64,000 bases of DNA from Cloeon dipterum (Eukaryota > Arthropoda > Insecta > Ephemeroptera > Baetidae). The notes below the pieces were generated by a model. The model had not been told where the DNA came from, made no database searches, and worked only from the letters and a program-made list of their open reading frames with translations. The position numbers were made by a program, and so were the translations under genes. Below are positions 13,078-28,000 of the stretch, one piece after another. Position 1 is the stretch's first letter, and each line of letters opens with the position of its first letter. Location: positions 26,726,545 through 26,790,544 of the forward strand of contig NC_088790.1 of NCBI RefSeq assembly GCF_949628265.1. Direction: 5' to 3'.

Positions 13078-16000
13078 GTGAGTTTTACACGCGCACGCTT
13101 GCATGCTGACCTTACATTCCGGGCATCTTCTTTCGAGGCTCTTTTGCTAATCCTACGTTTTTTTCTGTGCTTTTAATTTGAAAGGTCGTTTGAATTGTTT
13201 TGCATTGCAAATTAAATATGTTCGATCCGTGGAAAATCTGGACGGAGCTGAATTTTAACACAAGGAAGCGAGAAAGGCCGTCGTATAAAATCCTTCGTCC
13301 GTGGATCCTTTATAAATCAGGATTTGACAAAATAGTGCTCAATTTACAAAAAAAACTCTGTCCTGTGGTATTTCTGGAAGAAGCAGTGCATTTTTTTTTA
13401 GAAAATTGGCTGGAAAGTTACCGTGCTTTTCAAATGGTAATGGCTGTCTCCCTACTTGAAATCCGATTTAATTTCAAAACCAAGAGTTTCCCCAATAAGT
13501 GGCACACACAATTGGACAGATCTCGACGAGAGGAATCGGAATATGCCAAGAAAATATGTTCAAGCACTGTAAATTTCGGAGAAAATTGGCAAAATTTGAA
13601 TTTTTACTGTAGGAAGGTCCTTTTTTACTATTGCAAATTGTTCATCGATCAATTTTTATGGCTTCCAACAATTTAAATAATTTTCAATTGTTGCTTATAA
13701 AAGTTATATTCGTTAGAAGATAAAAATTGCCGTTGAAATAGATTTTACATTTTATGTACCACATTTCTAGCCTTAAATGAGACAGTTTCAAAGAGAAATT
13801 CCTGCTCTAATGGAATATATATTCCAGGAAATTATCGCACTAGCTTGAATTGCGCGTGGGATAAATCGAACAATGATTTTACTGCAATCTATTTTCTCGC
13901 TTCTCTCTCTGCGTGGAACAAATGCATATAAAATGAGAATGATTATACAAGTGCAATTCACACGATCTTGCTGCCTGCTTCAGTTTCACATCATCTGTTT
14001 CCGTCGATCGCGCGGCCAAATTAGCAACACATGATCTCGGCGCAGAGAGCAGCAATTTTTCTGGCCGCAAATTTCCGCTGCTCCTTTTTGTCAGCGAGAG
14101 CAAAAGCAAAAGCGTTTTCATGCTCAATGAAGCGTGGCGAAATAACTCTCCGCCTGAGATCATTATATTTAGAAAATTATCCATCCTGATCTCGGCACTG
14201 AATATGAGCGCGACACATCATTTCGCTGCAATCAAACGAGAAAATAAAAAAATTTTAATGCAGGAAACGCGCCGGGGAGAGCAGCACGCCTTTTTTTTAA
14301 TTCTCGTCTACATTTACGCACGCAACATGGCGCTCATTACCGCAGAGCTGTTTAATTGATCGGATCCAAAAGCGACAGCATTCCTGCAGCACCGCTTTTT
14401 CCAAGTGGTACCAACTGTCACTGAATAAGATATTTATCTTATGACAGGCCGCTGTATGCATAAAATTATCTAATGGCAATGGCGTGCTGGTTACGAAATA
14501 TAATTATGACAGAGAGAAGGTACGTGACACACGTTGGCACACGGATTCTAATCTTGCGTTTTTAATCTCAAAATATTCTGGTTAAAAATGTTCTTACACG
14601 ACTCCATTCTATTTTACAGTAAAATATTAATTTGCTTTTAAAATTTTGGCTGGTTATTAAGAATGATTTCTTTTTAAGAAAACTTCCAAAAATCCTTTCA
14701 AATATTTAACACAGAATATTTAAGCATAAATTATTCTTTTAAAGTGGAATGAAACAGGCCAAAAATTGAAAATTATTTGAATTGTTGGATGCCATAAACA
14801 ATTGATCGATAAACAATTTGTTCAACAATTTGCAATAATAAAAAAGAACCTTCCTACAGTAAAAATTCAAATTTTGCCAATTTTCTCCAAAATTTACAGT
14901 GCTTGAACATATTTTCTTGGCATATTCCGATTCCTCTCGTCGAGATCTTGTCCAATTGTGTATGCCACTTATTGGGGAAACTCTTGGTTTTGAAATTAAA
15001 TCGGATTTCAAGTAAGGAGACAGCCATTGCCATTTGAAAAGCACGCTAACTTTCCAGCCAATTTTCTCAAAAAATTACAGCGCTTCTTAGGTCAATTTAT
15101 AGGCTTTTACTGAATCCTAAAGGATGAGTTTATGCATTGGCAACAAGCATTTTCCAGGCTTTTCCAGTATCATTCCTCTTTAATCATTTATTATGTTTAA
15201 GAGTGTAATTCATTTTGTGACGTAACAATTAATTTTCAAGAGTTCTCCATGCTGTACTGTACAGGAAATTTCAACATACACTCTTGAGTCTTAGAGGTGC
15301 CTACTGTTGCTAGTGCCATCAATTCTTTTGAAAATGAGAGGCACAAAACACACATTAACATTGACAAAGAGTTGAAGGTTGCTGTCAACAACGAAACACT
15401 AATTCTTTTTGAGGAAGTGACTGCGCACGAAAAATGAGCAAAGTGTGTCTGTATGTCGCTTAAAAAAAGGTTGACCACTCATCACTCATTTAAGCCGATA
15501 AAAAGGCTAATGACACACTAGATGGCAAGAACGCCAGTGATTACTCCGAATCGGCGGTAAAGAAGTATGCCAATTTTTGCACCGCGTCAAATTATCAGCA
15601 AAAGACAATAAACCGGACGAGCAGCTTCTTTTTTTTGGTTTTTTGTTTGTTTTAAATTAATCCCATCAAAATAAAGAAGTGCCTCCGTCCGTTCGAACGA
15701 AAGCTCAATGTCGTTTTTAGAAAACACAAATAAAGCAGAGAGGAAAGCGTATAGTATATGTTATTATTACTCTCGCGGTCGGCCTGGACTTGTTAGTTTG
15801 TTGACGCGCTTTTCATTTCGTAATGAAAAGGTGCTGCAGCTGCCCGCCGAGAGTATGATATCATTTAGCCAGCCGGTAAGAGCAGATTATAAATACACAC
15901 ACTCAAAGGTAGGTGCGCGTATACCTTCAGAGAGAGAGAGAGATGACCCATAAATGCAAAGTGGGACACCGAACACCCGTTGGCGCCGCCTGCGCGCTCA

Positions 16001-19000
16001 GTTGACGCAGGCGCTGCCTGCCGGTTCTTGCTCCAACTGCTACGAAAGGTCTGGCAGTTCAGGTGGCGACCGCCAGGGTCCTCGACAGGTACGGACTGAG
16101 AAAGTACTATTTTCTCACACGTAAATCGATCATGCGAAGATAAAATTTAAACTTTCTGTTATAGATGTGTTATGCGTTCGCGTTAAACCTTCAAAAATTT
16201 TAAATGATAAATAAAAGGCATTAAAATATAACAAGTTAATTTGGCTTTTCCGTTTAGGGCAGTGTTAGTAGTGTTTATTGAATAATTATTGTTGTAGAAA
16301 TATGCTTTCTAACGCAATTTACCCCCTGACATTTACTGTCATGATTATTTTTATGATTTTGTATTTGAATATTTCGTCAGTTTCGTTAAGTTTGTTGATT
16401 TGCTCGTCATAAGTCCTTTTTTCTCTCTCCTTAGAGCTTCTCTAACTCTTCCAATTCTTTGAATGTTAGAAATTCGTAAAGCAACTGAGAGAGAGTTCCG
16501 GAATAAGCGTTTAATAGTGAAATACCCTGATCAATCGGGTTAATTCTTGTTCTAATTTAAATTCGGATTGATTTATCAAATTCATTTCTTTAGAATGTTA
16601 GTCTGTTCAAGGTCAAATTTGATTTTGTTCTGATTTCAATTTAAATTCTGTTTAAGCGGTCCTTGTGTTCTGTTATCCTAGTCGTCAACTGACTTATTTG
16701 TTGATAAAAGAATAATTATTTAAATTTCCGATGGGTCATTTATAACCTTTTTCCCAAATATATACATCAAAAGTCCTTAAACGTGCTTCACTTTTTTTGC
16801 TTATGAAAAATTTCACTTTCTGATTTTTGCAAATATTTCCATCGCTGAATCTCCGGAATTGCAAAGACTTGACCTTTCCTCGTGAACTGAAGGATTAAAG
16901 GGGTGATTTGACATTGACCGATGACCGTAAATTGGTCCTCATTTGATTGAGCTCGAAAAGAGGAATCCAATATGTGTAGCTCCACAAGGAGTTGACATAT
17001 TTCATTCTAAAAATTACCATAAATATCTCGCTTGACCAGTGACCCGCATATTATTTTACATATGAAATTTTCCACGCATTCTCGTTGCAAAGAAACTTAT
17101 ATAAATAATGAGAATTTTGTTGATTTTGCTCAAAAATAGGCCAAAACTTAAGATGAAATATTTAAAAAATAAAACATAATATCTTCCTAATCAACAGTAT
17201 AATGTTTTTTGTTGCATTTTACACGCTCCCGAAGATTTTTTGTATAAAAAATATCCAGTTTCTTGTTCGCAAGGTAGAAAAATAATGATTTACTGCATCG
17301 CATTCTCAATCGTTTAAGCTGGAGTAAACGTGCCTCTCTCGGATCTCTTTCTCTCTATCTTGGTGCAAAAAATACGGCAGGCAGAGCGAAGCCAATACTC
17401 GCCACCTCTCTAATTAACCGCTGTCCCGAGAGATCTCCTAATTAATCGCGACCTTAGCAGCACAGGCAAAAACTGCAAACAATTAAAAAAGAGTCACGAA
17501 GGCAGACAAAGAGGGGAAAACTGGGAAGGAGGCGAATTGGAGATTTACGACGGCAAATTTGCCGAGCGACAAAAGCCATTAAGAGGCCTCTCATTAAGTG
17601 GATTTGTTTGCGAGCCAAAGGCGCGAGTGTCCATCAAGCTGTCACTGACAAATAATAACACGAATTGGAAATATCACCTAGCTGCACCCGAGGCGGGCCG
17701 AGCGAGAGTGAAACTGAAATCGAATAAACGAATTTATGGGCGTGGAGACCTTTTTTTCGCGCGCGCGAGCAGCAGGTGCCTGCCTGCTCGTATCTCTCAA
17801 CATTGTTAATTACACGAAGAGCAATGAAATAGAAAGGTGAAGGTGAAAGTGCCTTGTCGGTCGGACCCCCGAATCCACATTATGCACTCGCGGCAACGGC
17901 GGCGGCGGCGAAAAATCAGCATCTTCGGGCGGCTGACCCACAAAAACAAATCTTTCTTTTATCTCACTCGCGGCGGCCGGCACCACAATAAAATCTGTTT
18001 TAGCGCCTTATAAGCCGTTTACAAATAGAGATCGGAATGCCGGGCGCGCGCGAGAATAAAAGGAAAAGTGGACTGATGACTGACAGTTTATTATTCATTC
18101 CGTCGACATTGAACTTGCCTGGTGTTGATTTGCATGATTTTTATATACCACACGATTCTCATTCGCCTCCAGAGGGTTTCAGAATAATTTATCAGTGGTT
18201 TAAGGACGCAACACAACATAAGAAAGTAGATTTTATCCAACGGCAGTAAAAAATATATTTTCATCTTGATTTGGATGCTCGTCTGGCCAATTTGGATTGT
18301 TCACAAGAATCTTGATATTCAAACGTTTGATTGACGGCCGAGTTTTCCCTAAAAACAGATAAAACGTAGAATTAAATAAGGAGAGGAACGCATTTATGTC
18401 AAATTTCCTATTTTTCACTAGTTTCTCCTTCCGAGAAACTATAATCAGCACTTCTTTTTACGAGCATATATTGGCTTGTCATCAGGCAGTTTCCTTTGTT
18501 TGCCAAACACACACATAATTTCACGAATGCCCCCTCAGCATTCCGAGTGCACACAATCGATTCAACCTTGCTTCGAAAATTTGCGCATCATTATAGTGAC
18601 CAAACATTTATTTGACCGTCACGATTCGCGAATTACCTGCAAAAATATATCTGCTCTGTAGAATTCCTCGATTTTTGGCAGCACACCACATACTCTTAGA
18701 TCACTTTTAGGACGAGAAAAAAAAACAAAAACAAAAAAACAATCTGCCAGTTAAACGTAAACGTATACAAAGGATATTTTTGTAAAATTAGTTAATTCTG
18801 TACACTGCAGGTGAAATTAATATTTTTTAATTAAAATAAATAGACTGGTCCACGTTGGGAAGCGTTGATATTTTCAATTAAAATTTAATTTAATTTCACT
18901 TGATAATGTAATGTTTTGATAGAAAAAACCCAAGTAATAATTATAAATATTTTTAAAACCTTAGAAAAAATGTTTATTAAATTTTTTCCGGCCATTAATT

Positions 19001-22000
19001 CAATCGAAGCCACCCATTCCTTATGTTTCACGCAGTGAAGATCCATTTTGCAAATTACATTTCCAGCGGGGGCCAAATGTGCGATAAAATTGGTTCGCAC
19101 TGCGCAGATCCAAGATGGCGGCTGAATATGGAAACAAAAAGCTCTCTTTGGATTGCCGTGCGAGTGTCAAGAGTTTGTTTTTATGATCCAAAAGACACAA
19201 TTAGTACAAGTAATGCAAATTACGTCACGGTATTAACCAAAACTCGGTTCTTTTTCGCGCATTTTCACGAGACCGTTTTTTCCCGCCATATTCCACTGGA
19301 CGCCATATCTGCGCGTCGCACGAATCTGGACCCCGCTGTTACAGTTCTTTAAAAACATCTTTTCCAAAATTCAAATTTAAATTTTAGCAGTTTCATTTGT
19401 GACTAGTTTTGATAGAAATCTACTTTTTTTGTTAATCTACAGAAGTAAAAGTATAAATATTCTCACAGGAAATAAAAAACGCAGGCAATTTTTGATGAAT
19501 GCGCGAGGAGAGAAACCTCCGTCAGTGATCATAGCGCACCTGCAGCACGTGAAAATAAATTACGGTCTAATGTCATCTGCAATTTCAGCCGCAATTGTTG
19601 GCGGCTGCGGCGGTTGAAAACCTCTCGAGCGAGTTCACACCAAAACTTCCGTGCGAGAGTGTACACACACACAAACTCATCTCAGCTGTTGGCTCGTTCT
19701 TGGAAGGTGAAAAGTGTGCGCCTCTTCGCGCGCGGCGCAAAAAAAAGATGTATGTTGGCGCTGATCACGCTAAATAATGAGCCGAGCGCCCCTTTCATGC
19801 GCATTGTCGGGTCCTTTTGTTGCAATCGCACACCTCGTTACGGCCATTTACACACTTATTCGGCCAAACAAACACACACACACACACACACACGACGTAA
19901 CAAAGTGCCGAGTGCAGCCAGGGCGTTTTTGCCGCCGTGTTTGCCGGCCGCACTTAAAATAATGATCGGCGCCTTTGCTGATGAGCTCCATTATTGCGTA
20001 ACGCGTTCGGCATGAAATCGCGTTAGTTTGCTGATTTGCAGTTTCACGTCAGCAATCAGCGCACATGACCAGCCAACTATATATTTGGCTAATTGCCCAT
20101 TGTCGCGTCCAGTTGATTGATTAGCTGCTGCGAACGAGAGAGCAGCTCATTTTTCTTGCTGGAACAGAAATTAAAATGGCATATTATTTTTACCAATGCA
20201 TGAACGTAACTTTGAGGAGTGATTTAAAGCCAATTTTTTTTTAATTTTTTTATGAAAAAAATTTTTACTCGAAATAGTCTCGTTTTATTTCGTAACAAGG
20301 AAAGTTTCCCCGAGAATGAGCTGGATTATGTGCAATCTAATTTTATAAAAAAAAACAACGGTCAAGCACAGTTAATTTTGGAGAAAATTAACCAAACTCT
20401 TGCAAATTGCTTTAAAAGGTGGATTAATATATAGGGCAACGTTTATAAATTTTGTGAATTGTTTGCTGCAATAAACAATTATTTTCTACAATTTGCAACA
20501 ATCAAAAAAATATCTTGCTCTAGTAAAAATTCAAATTTGCAGGGCTTGACTACATTTTCTTGGCAGATTTCGATTCCCCTCGTCGAGATCTGTCCAACGG
20601 TGTATGCCACTTTTTGGGGAAACTCTTGGTTTTGAAATTAAATCGGATTTCAAGTAAGGAGACAGCCATTGCCATTTGAAAAGCACGGCAACTTTCCAGC
20701 CAATTTTCTAAAAAATTTACACTGCTTCTAAGGTAATTTTTATTTAATTAAATCCCAAAGGGATGAGTTCATGCATTTGGCAACAAGCATTTTCCAGGAT
20801 ATTGCTGTATCAAATTATTCTAACAAAACTTGCTGTAGTGAACAATTCAAATAATTATTTCCCTGCATCATCCAACTTAAATCACGTGCGTTGAGGCAAA
20901 AACATGTATATAATTGATTTAATTTAATGATACGGTAGGTTGGAGGAGAGGAATTCGGGCGAAACGCGTGATAATCACGGCTCGCAAATATTAGAAAGCA
21001 CCCAACACATGACAAATTTGAAAGGCTAACAGCGCCGACAACATCTCACTTTTTGCTCGCAAAAAATACTTGTATTATGCCTTGTTTGGCGAAGAAAAAA
21101 AGAATTCCGTTCTTTCGCTGACCAGGAAGTCAATCTCTGCCTTTTCAATTACCGCGTCGTGTGTAAACTGTTTGAACTGTTAAAATAAGTAAAGCAGAAA
21201 GGCATACAGCGTGTCAGCAGCATGTCCGGATGCGCCGAGGACACAAACAGCCACTTTGTTATGTATTTATTTCGATAATTAATGGTAATTTTCCGCTCAC
21301 TTGTTTCAGCCGGCGATGATGGTGGGCTCGGTCAGCAGGGGCACTTACCAGAAGAGCAAGAAGTCGTGGCTGCGGCTGGCCAAGGAGAAGAAAAACCAGC
21401 ACGTCAACGTGGTCCAGCAACACCCGCAGGTCCACCCGGCCGCGCTCCTCCACAGGGACTACCTGCAGGTTCGCGTCAAAATCTTAAAAAAATTAAATGA
21501 ATAAATATTTTGGGAAGCTCCTGAATATTCCTGATGTCGGATTTAATGACAGGAAAAGCTCTTAAGAATGCTCTCAGGAGAGCCGCAGTAATATCAATAA
21601 GGTGCATTAGGAAAAAAGCTGTATATTTACGTTTTAGGCCGCGTTTGTGAGAAATGGGATTCCCTGAGTCATGCTCGAATGCACTTAACTTACAATTAGT
21701 TGAACAGGAATATAACATTTTTTGGGAGGCAGTACAAAGGACACAAAATATTATTGAGGAATTTTAAGATGAAACTATACGCTTTTGGTTTTACATCAAG
21801 CTTGCCATTGAGACTTAATCAGGATTTCTCACAAGTTACACCTGCCTTTTGAAATGCAGCCAATGGAGTGCATCAAAGCATGAACCAAAGCAGATCTTAA
21901 TGTGTATTGCAGTTATAAAATTATTCCTTTACAAAGGTCGAGACATCAAACATTCAAATTTTCTAGTTTCTTTCAATAGCCAAAATAACCTGCCGATCCA

Positions 22001-25000
22001 TTTAGGTAAAAACATTTTATATGAATGAAAGAGAAAATCAGAAACAAAAAGAATAAATTGTATTTTATCAGAAAAAAAATGCATTTTAGCATAAATTGTG
22101 ATGTTTTTGAGACTTCAATATTAGCATTTTGAGGACAGGTGGGTTTTATTCCCTTGTGTTCGATTTAGTTTCCGCAAAAATTCGTTATTTCACTGTGCAA
22201 AGACGTTACTCACTTGATCACGTCAATTTCTATGCTTTTGAACTCAATTTTTTCAAGGTTTTCCACACATATTCTGCAAAATTCATTAAATTCTTAAAAA
22301 ACTAGTTGTTTTGAGAAAAATTATCTCATTTAATCAGTAAAATGAACGAAAATCTAACATCATATTTTTAAATTTTGGATTTTCCTTCGTATCTGTAATT
22401 TTTTTCACTCTAAAAAAATGAAAACCGTCTTAATCAAAGTTTTTCAGATACTCCTATATAATTTTTAGCTCATCATTTGATGTTTGACAAACATTGTCTT
22501 GAAAATTAAAGGTCGTTTTAGCTTAATTTTTGTTCCAAAACACATTTTAGTATCTTGAAAATAAAAAGAATATCTCTTTTTCACAGGTTGCAAAAACCAG
22601 CATTTAAAACAAATTCAATACAGTGGTAAAAAGCCTTTTTCTAATTTTTACCAGTTTGTTGCAGATAACTCGTCAGTTTTCAATATTTTTTTAATTATTA
22701 GCTCATGACCTCGACTTGAAAATTGTCAGAGAGAAATTTTTGGAGAAATTGAGGTAGTAAATGGCAATTTAAAAAGAAAATGCTACACAGCATAGAAATT
22801 TTGACTTCTCTGAGAGCGAATTTTATATTTTCACAGGGGGAAAATGGAATAAATTCATTTCTTGCGCAAGATGTTGGTAAAAAAACCTACTTTTTCATGT
22901 CTTACTTAGAGACCCCGATAATTTTGATAAATAAAATTTACACTTCAGCTGAAAATTAAATTGATGACCTTTTTAATCTATTAATCCGTCCAACTCGTTT
23001 TAAATGAAACCTATCTTTTCCTTTTCCTCAATCAGGAGTACCGTGAGAAATACGGTTTGTTGGCGCCCGACCACCTGGACCCGTGGAACTCTCCCCTGCG
23101 GCAGTACGTGCACCCGGCGGTGGTGGCGGCCGCCTCGCCGGCCGTGCCGCCGGCGGCCGAGTTCACCAGCATCTGCGCCTGTCCGGGCACCAAGAAGATG
23201 GGCAAGGTGTGCAAGACGTGCGGCCAAAGGGCGGCCAAGGGCACGGTGCGCGGCGGCACCATCACCAGGGGCACGGCCAAGGTGCGGCCCGCACTTCCCC
23301 TCGCCGGCCCCACCGCCACCATCAAGCCGATGCGACTTCGACCCACCCCCACCACCCCGTCCGACGAGGAGGCCAACATCGCGCCTGAGGTCGACCCCTA
23401 CGACATGGTCCGCAGGTCGCGACTCGCGTACAAGGAGCAGGTTAGACTGAATAATAATTATAAAACAAAATGTACTGACGAAGCGAACATATATATTAAA
23501 TTTCAGAAATTTTGTGACCAAAAGCTATGAGGAAAAATTTAAAATAAAAAATATATAGCTTTCAGACTTTAAAAAATTTGCAATAAAGTTATGGTTTTCA
23601 AAATAAAATTCAATATTATATAATCATAAATAAAAACAAATAAAATGATTTTGAAAAATAAATAACTGCGCCTTAAAAGTATTTAAAAATAAATTTTTAT
23701 TATTATGTAGCTAATTTTGTGTATAATTTAATAATTTAAATAATATTTAGTTCCTGGAAACAATTGTTATGCAACATGGAGTGCTTTATAGTCCATTTTT
23801 TACTGTAACCAACAAAATTAATTCAGTAGCTGGGCGTCAAAAGACCTCCAAATTCACGCACATTACGCCCCACGGCTCTCGGCGCTTTTGTTTTTGCTGT
23901 CACGTCATTACAATTGGTCCATGTTCGTGCAGCTTTTATCTGCTACTTCAGTTTGAAGCCAAGAGCACTAAAAGCACCACCTGTTATATAATAAATACTA
24001 AAAAAAAAAAATTAAATTAAAATCGTTTAGTAAAATTGGAAAATATTTAAATAAAATTACAGATGAGTGGGCGTGCCCGCTCGAAAAGCCTGTCGCCCAT
24101 CAGGGCTCGCCTGTCCGACCGGGCAGACGAGTGGGTGTCCACCTCGGACACGTCGGACGAGGCGAGCAGCGGCGACGAGCGCGGAGAACCCGAGGGGGCC
24201 CCGGAGCCTCGCCGCTCCATCCTCGAGTGCGACGTGACGGCCTACGAACTGATCGGAAAGTACTTGAAGCACTCGGAGAGCGACGAACTGGACGACAACG
24301 CGGTCGTCGCCGCCACCGCCACCGCCGCGTCCATCCCGTCGCCGCCGGCCGAAGAGGCGCCGGCGCCGCCGGCCGCCCCCGAGCTGCCCCGCACCAACAG
24401 CCTTCCCTCGCTGGCGGAGAAGCTGCCCACGCCCAAGCCGCCCCCGCGGAGGCGGCGTCTCAAGAAGGTGTCCATCAAGTCGATTTTGAAGAAGACCTCT
24501 GTTTCGTCCGAGGAGGGCTACGGCACTTTGGGGGTGAGTTTTTTACTTTTTATTTACATGACTAGAATAGAGAGACGAGCATCGAAATTTTACAGCAGGA
24601 TTCACCAGTTGCATAAACCCTAAGTGTTCAAAGCCACCAACAGATGGCGCCACCGTAGACTTTCGATTTTAAGGCACTTCCGCTGCGATTTCAGACTCAA
24701 TCTAGCTACCGTGCATTCTTCAATTAATTTGCAATTTTTTGACGTGTTGAAAACCAAAATCGGTTCAGCCAATCGCCGTAGAATCGTGAAAAACTATTTT
24801 TTGAAATAAAAAAATATTTTCCAACGTTTCTACGGCGAATGGCTGAACCGATTTTGGTTTTCAGCACGTCAAAAATTAGCAAATTAATTAAAAAAGCAAA
24901 CCTGCTAGATTGAGACCGAAATCGCAGCAGAAATGCCTTAAAACCGCTTAAAACAAAATTTTTAAGAAAGTCTGTGGTTGCGCCATCTGTTGGCGGCTTT

Positions 25001-28000
25001 AATAACTAAGGGTTTATGCAACTGGTCAAATAATGTTTATATTTTTATTTTAAAGGATATTTGAGGGGCTGAAACAGTTAACGTCTCATAAAATTACTGC
25101 TAAAGGAATTTTCGTATCAAGTTTTTGATCATAAATATTTTAACACAATTTTTAAATACTTTCAAAGTGTATGTCAAGAATCGCCTGAAACTATTCAGAG
25201 AAATACTGCATCAGCATCAATTATATTGCGAATAATCATTTGCATCTGCTTTGGAGGGCAGTGGCCTGCGTGTGTGTATTTAAACTCGAAAAATGACACG
25301 TTTGCGTTCGGCGCGGTGTTTCAGCCCTCGGGGATGCACATCCCGACGTACCAGGAGTTCAAGCAGCGCAAGAAGCAAGTGCAGTTCAAGTCGGACGAGC
25401 TGCGAAAATGTCAGCCAGAGAAACCGGGCACGGGTGGCAATGACCTTGGCCCGGGGCGCGCTGCTGCTCAGGTGGGTTTCTCTGGAGTCGCGGCCGCGGC
25501 CGGCGTCGCAGCCGCCGCCGCCGAGAGTGAAAGGCCGGCTCAGTCGCAGCAGGACTGTGCTCAAGACAACACCGCCGCGGACGCCGCTGCCGACAACCCA
25601 GCCGAGCACGTTTACGACACTGTCCGGGATACGGTTGGACAGGACGACGACAAACGACACTCGGCTGTCCCCGAAAATGAGGAGCGTCGGCCCGCAGGTA
25701 GGATTCGAATTTTGTTATTTATTTTTTCGTGTTTAGCACCAACTCGCGACGACTCTCTAATTTTGTGTTTGGGTAAAGACCCGCCACTCTTGCCTTTGCA
25801 AGTCACTCTTTTAAATTGCTTCTGCGCCCGGAGAAATGGTGCAGATTGCGCGCAGATATAATTTAATCAGGGGTTTGAGCTGGCAAAAAATATCAAACGA
25901 AATGTAAATAATCGATTTTATTATTAATTTCAAACATCAGAAAAAAATGGTGAACTTTTTATGCAATATTTTAAAATATTTTATTAACAAATTGAATATT
26001 GATATCAATTAATTCCACTAAACATTCATAGGAATATCAAAATATTTTTATTTTTTAATATTTGCTTCCAGTTATAAAATCCCTATTAATGCTATATTTA
26101 CGAATATCTTAATTTACGTTAGTTATTTAAATTGTTGGCCTTAAAATAATCATTCAAAACTTCGAGCGTTCTGAATTCCAAGCGTGACTGGCAGAGTTGA
26201 AATTTAGACATGAAGTGAATAAATAAATCGTGTAATTAGAATTCCACCAAATAATAATACACAATTAGAGAAAAATTCAGCCCTCTCGTTTGCAAGCATT
26301 GTTCATAAACAATTATTTCCTCGTTGAGATTCAATAAAAATATTTTCAGCTCGTAAGCAAGACAAACAAAAAATTGCTCGCATGCGTATTTCGTAACACT
26401 CGAAATTATGATCCCTGGCTAAAAGTGCAATAATAATAAATAATTGGCCTCCGCGTCGGGGAAAATAAAACTGGCAGCGAAAATTATAAAAGTTTATTAT
26501 TATTTACTCCGGCGCAGAAAGAAAAGTCGTGCAATTGTTTTAGTGCTGCGCAAAAATATAAAAAGCCCCTTCACCAAGAGCGGACTGTAATTGCTCGACT
26601 GCTGCACACATACGAGGAAATAAAAAGAGACCAAACCGAATTAGCCATACTATACCGGCCGACAACTTTTATTTTCAATCCCGTCAATTTCTCCAGCGTA
26701 ATACGGCGGAAAGCTGTTCGGACGTAACGAGCCGCGTGGACCACCTTTTTTTCAGCAGTGAAAGTTGTTATTGGCCATATAATTTCTGAGATGCAGCATC
26801 TCTCGCGATTAATTCAGCGGCTGGTCACTTGTTGGCTGCTAGCACGGACCGCTTTTTTTTCGTTCGCGGCGCGACCAATTACGAGGCCGAAAACGCGATG
26901 AATTATTATTATTCAGCCACTTGCTTATACACTTTTCCCTTTTCTTCTTAAAAACCGGTGTGCATACATTAATTCTTTCTTGCCAGTGAAATTTATCGCC
27001 CTCGGGTTGAAATGGAAATTACTGCCTCAGACCGCAGATTAACTAATTAATGCGGTGTTAAAATTAGTACAACAAAGGTGGGATGTTTGTCTGAGCTATT
27101 TATGAAAGGAAATTATTTTTTTTCTGTAGGCTTCAGCAGTCTATTCTTTGTGTAGTACCCAATTCATAATAAAAACGCAGTAAAATTATGAAAGGGACAA
27201 CAAATACTCAGAACAGAAAAAAGAATTGCACATACGCAGGTATTTTTATTTATTTATTGCTTGTAGAGATTGCCATTATAAAAGTGTTCCAGAACTTGGC
27301 TTTTGTTGTCGTCGTTGAGTTCTTCAAACCCCTGACCACTTTCTCCATTTTGAATTGAAGTAACAATAATAATTGTAGTATTATTTTCTGTCGTGAGAGT
27401 ATGCAACAATTACATTTAAACAAACAATATGGCTTCCAGAGAATAAAATCCAACAATAATTTTAGAATGTAAAAATGGCGATCGACAATCAAGCACTTCA
27501 AGGTACCTAAAGGGTAAATAATGTAGGTCCAAATTTGTTTATTGTTATTTAAAGTGGAATGATACAGAGCAACAATTGAAAATTATTTAAATTGTTGGAT
27601 GCCTTAAACAATTGACCGATAAACAATTTGTTCAACAATTTGCAATAATAAAAAAGGACCTTCCTACACTAAAAATTCGAATTTTGCCGATTTTCTCCAA
27701 AATGTACAGTGCTTGAACATATTTTCTTGGCATATTGCGATTCCTCTCGTCGAGATCTGTCCAACGGCGTATGCCACTTATTGGGGAATCTCTTGGTTTT
27801 GAAATTAAATCGGATTTCAAGTAAGGAGACAGCCATTACCATTTGAAAAGCACGCTAACTTTCCAGCCAATTTTCTCAAAAAATTACAGTGCTCCTTAGG
27901 TCAATTTAGGCATTAACTGAATCCTAAGGGACGAGTTTATGCATTGGCAACAAGCATTTTCCAGGCTTTTCTAGTATCATTCCTCTTTTAACGTGCCAGC

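Noticed and set aside
12721..13176. 151-codon frame spanning the first RhoGEF exon
   Set aside because: Only the part from 12966 to 13077 is bounded by good splice sites; the flanks look intronic, though the frame being open leaves the start uncertain.
13200..13676. 158-codon forward frame as a possible gene
   Set aside because: Most of it is the interior of a family A element copy.
15931..16088. Treating the GC-rich island as an internal RhoGEF exon using the TTCAG acceptor at 15930
   Set aside because: All three frames entered from that acceptor meet a stop before the donor, except those starting inside; it can only be a first exon.
23000..23521. Long reverse-strand open frames (115-173 codons) opposite RhoGEF exon 23036-23440
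   Set aside because: They mirror a very GC-rich real exon; no splice or start context and Arg/Gly/His-rich composition typical of antisense frames.
24131..24565. Second forward frame of 144 codons within exon 24063-24533
   Set aside because: Arg/Gly-rich off-frame product; it does not connect to the flanking exons.
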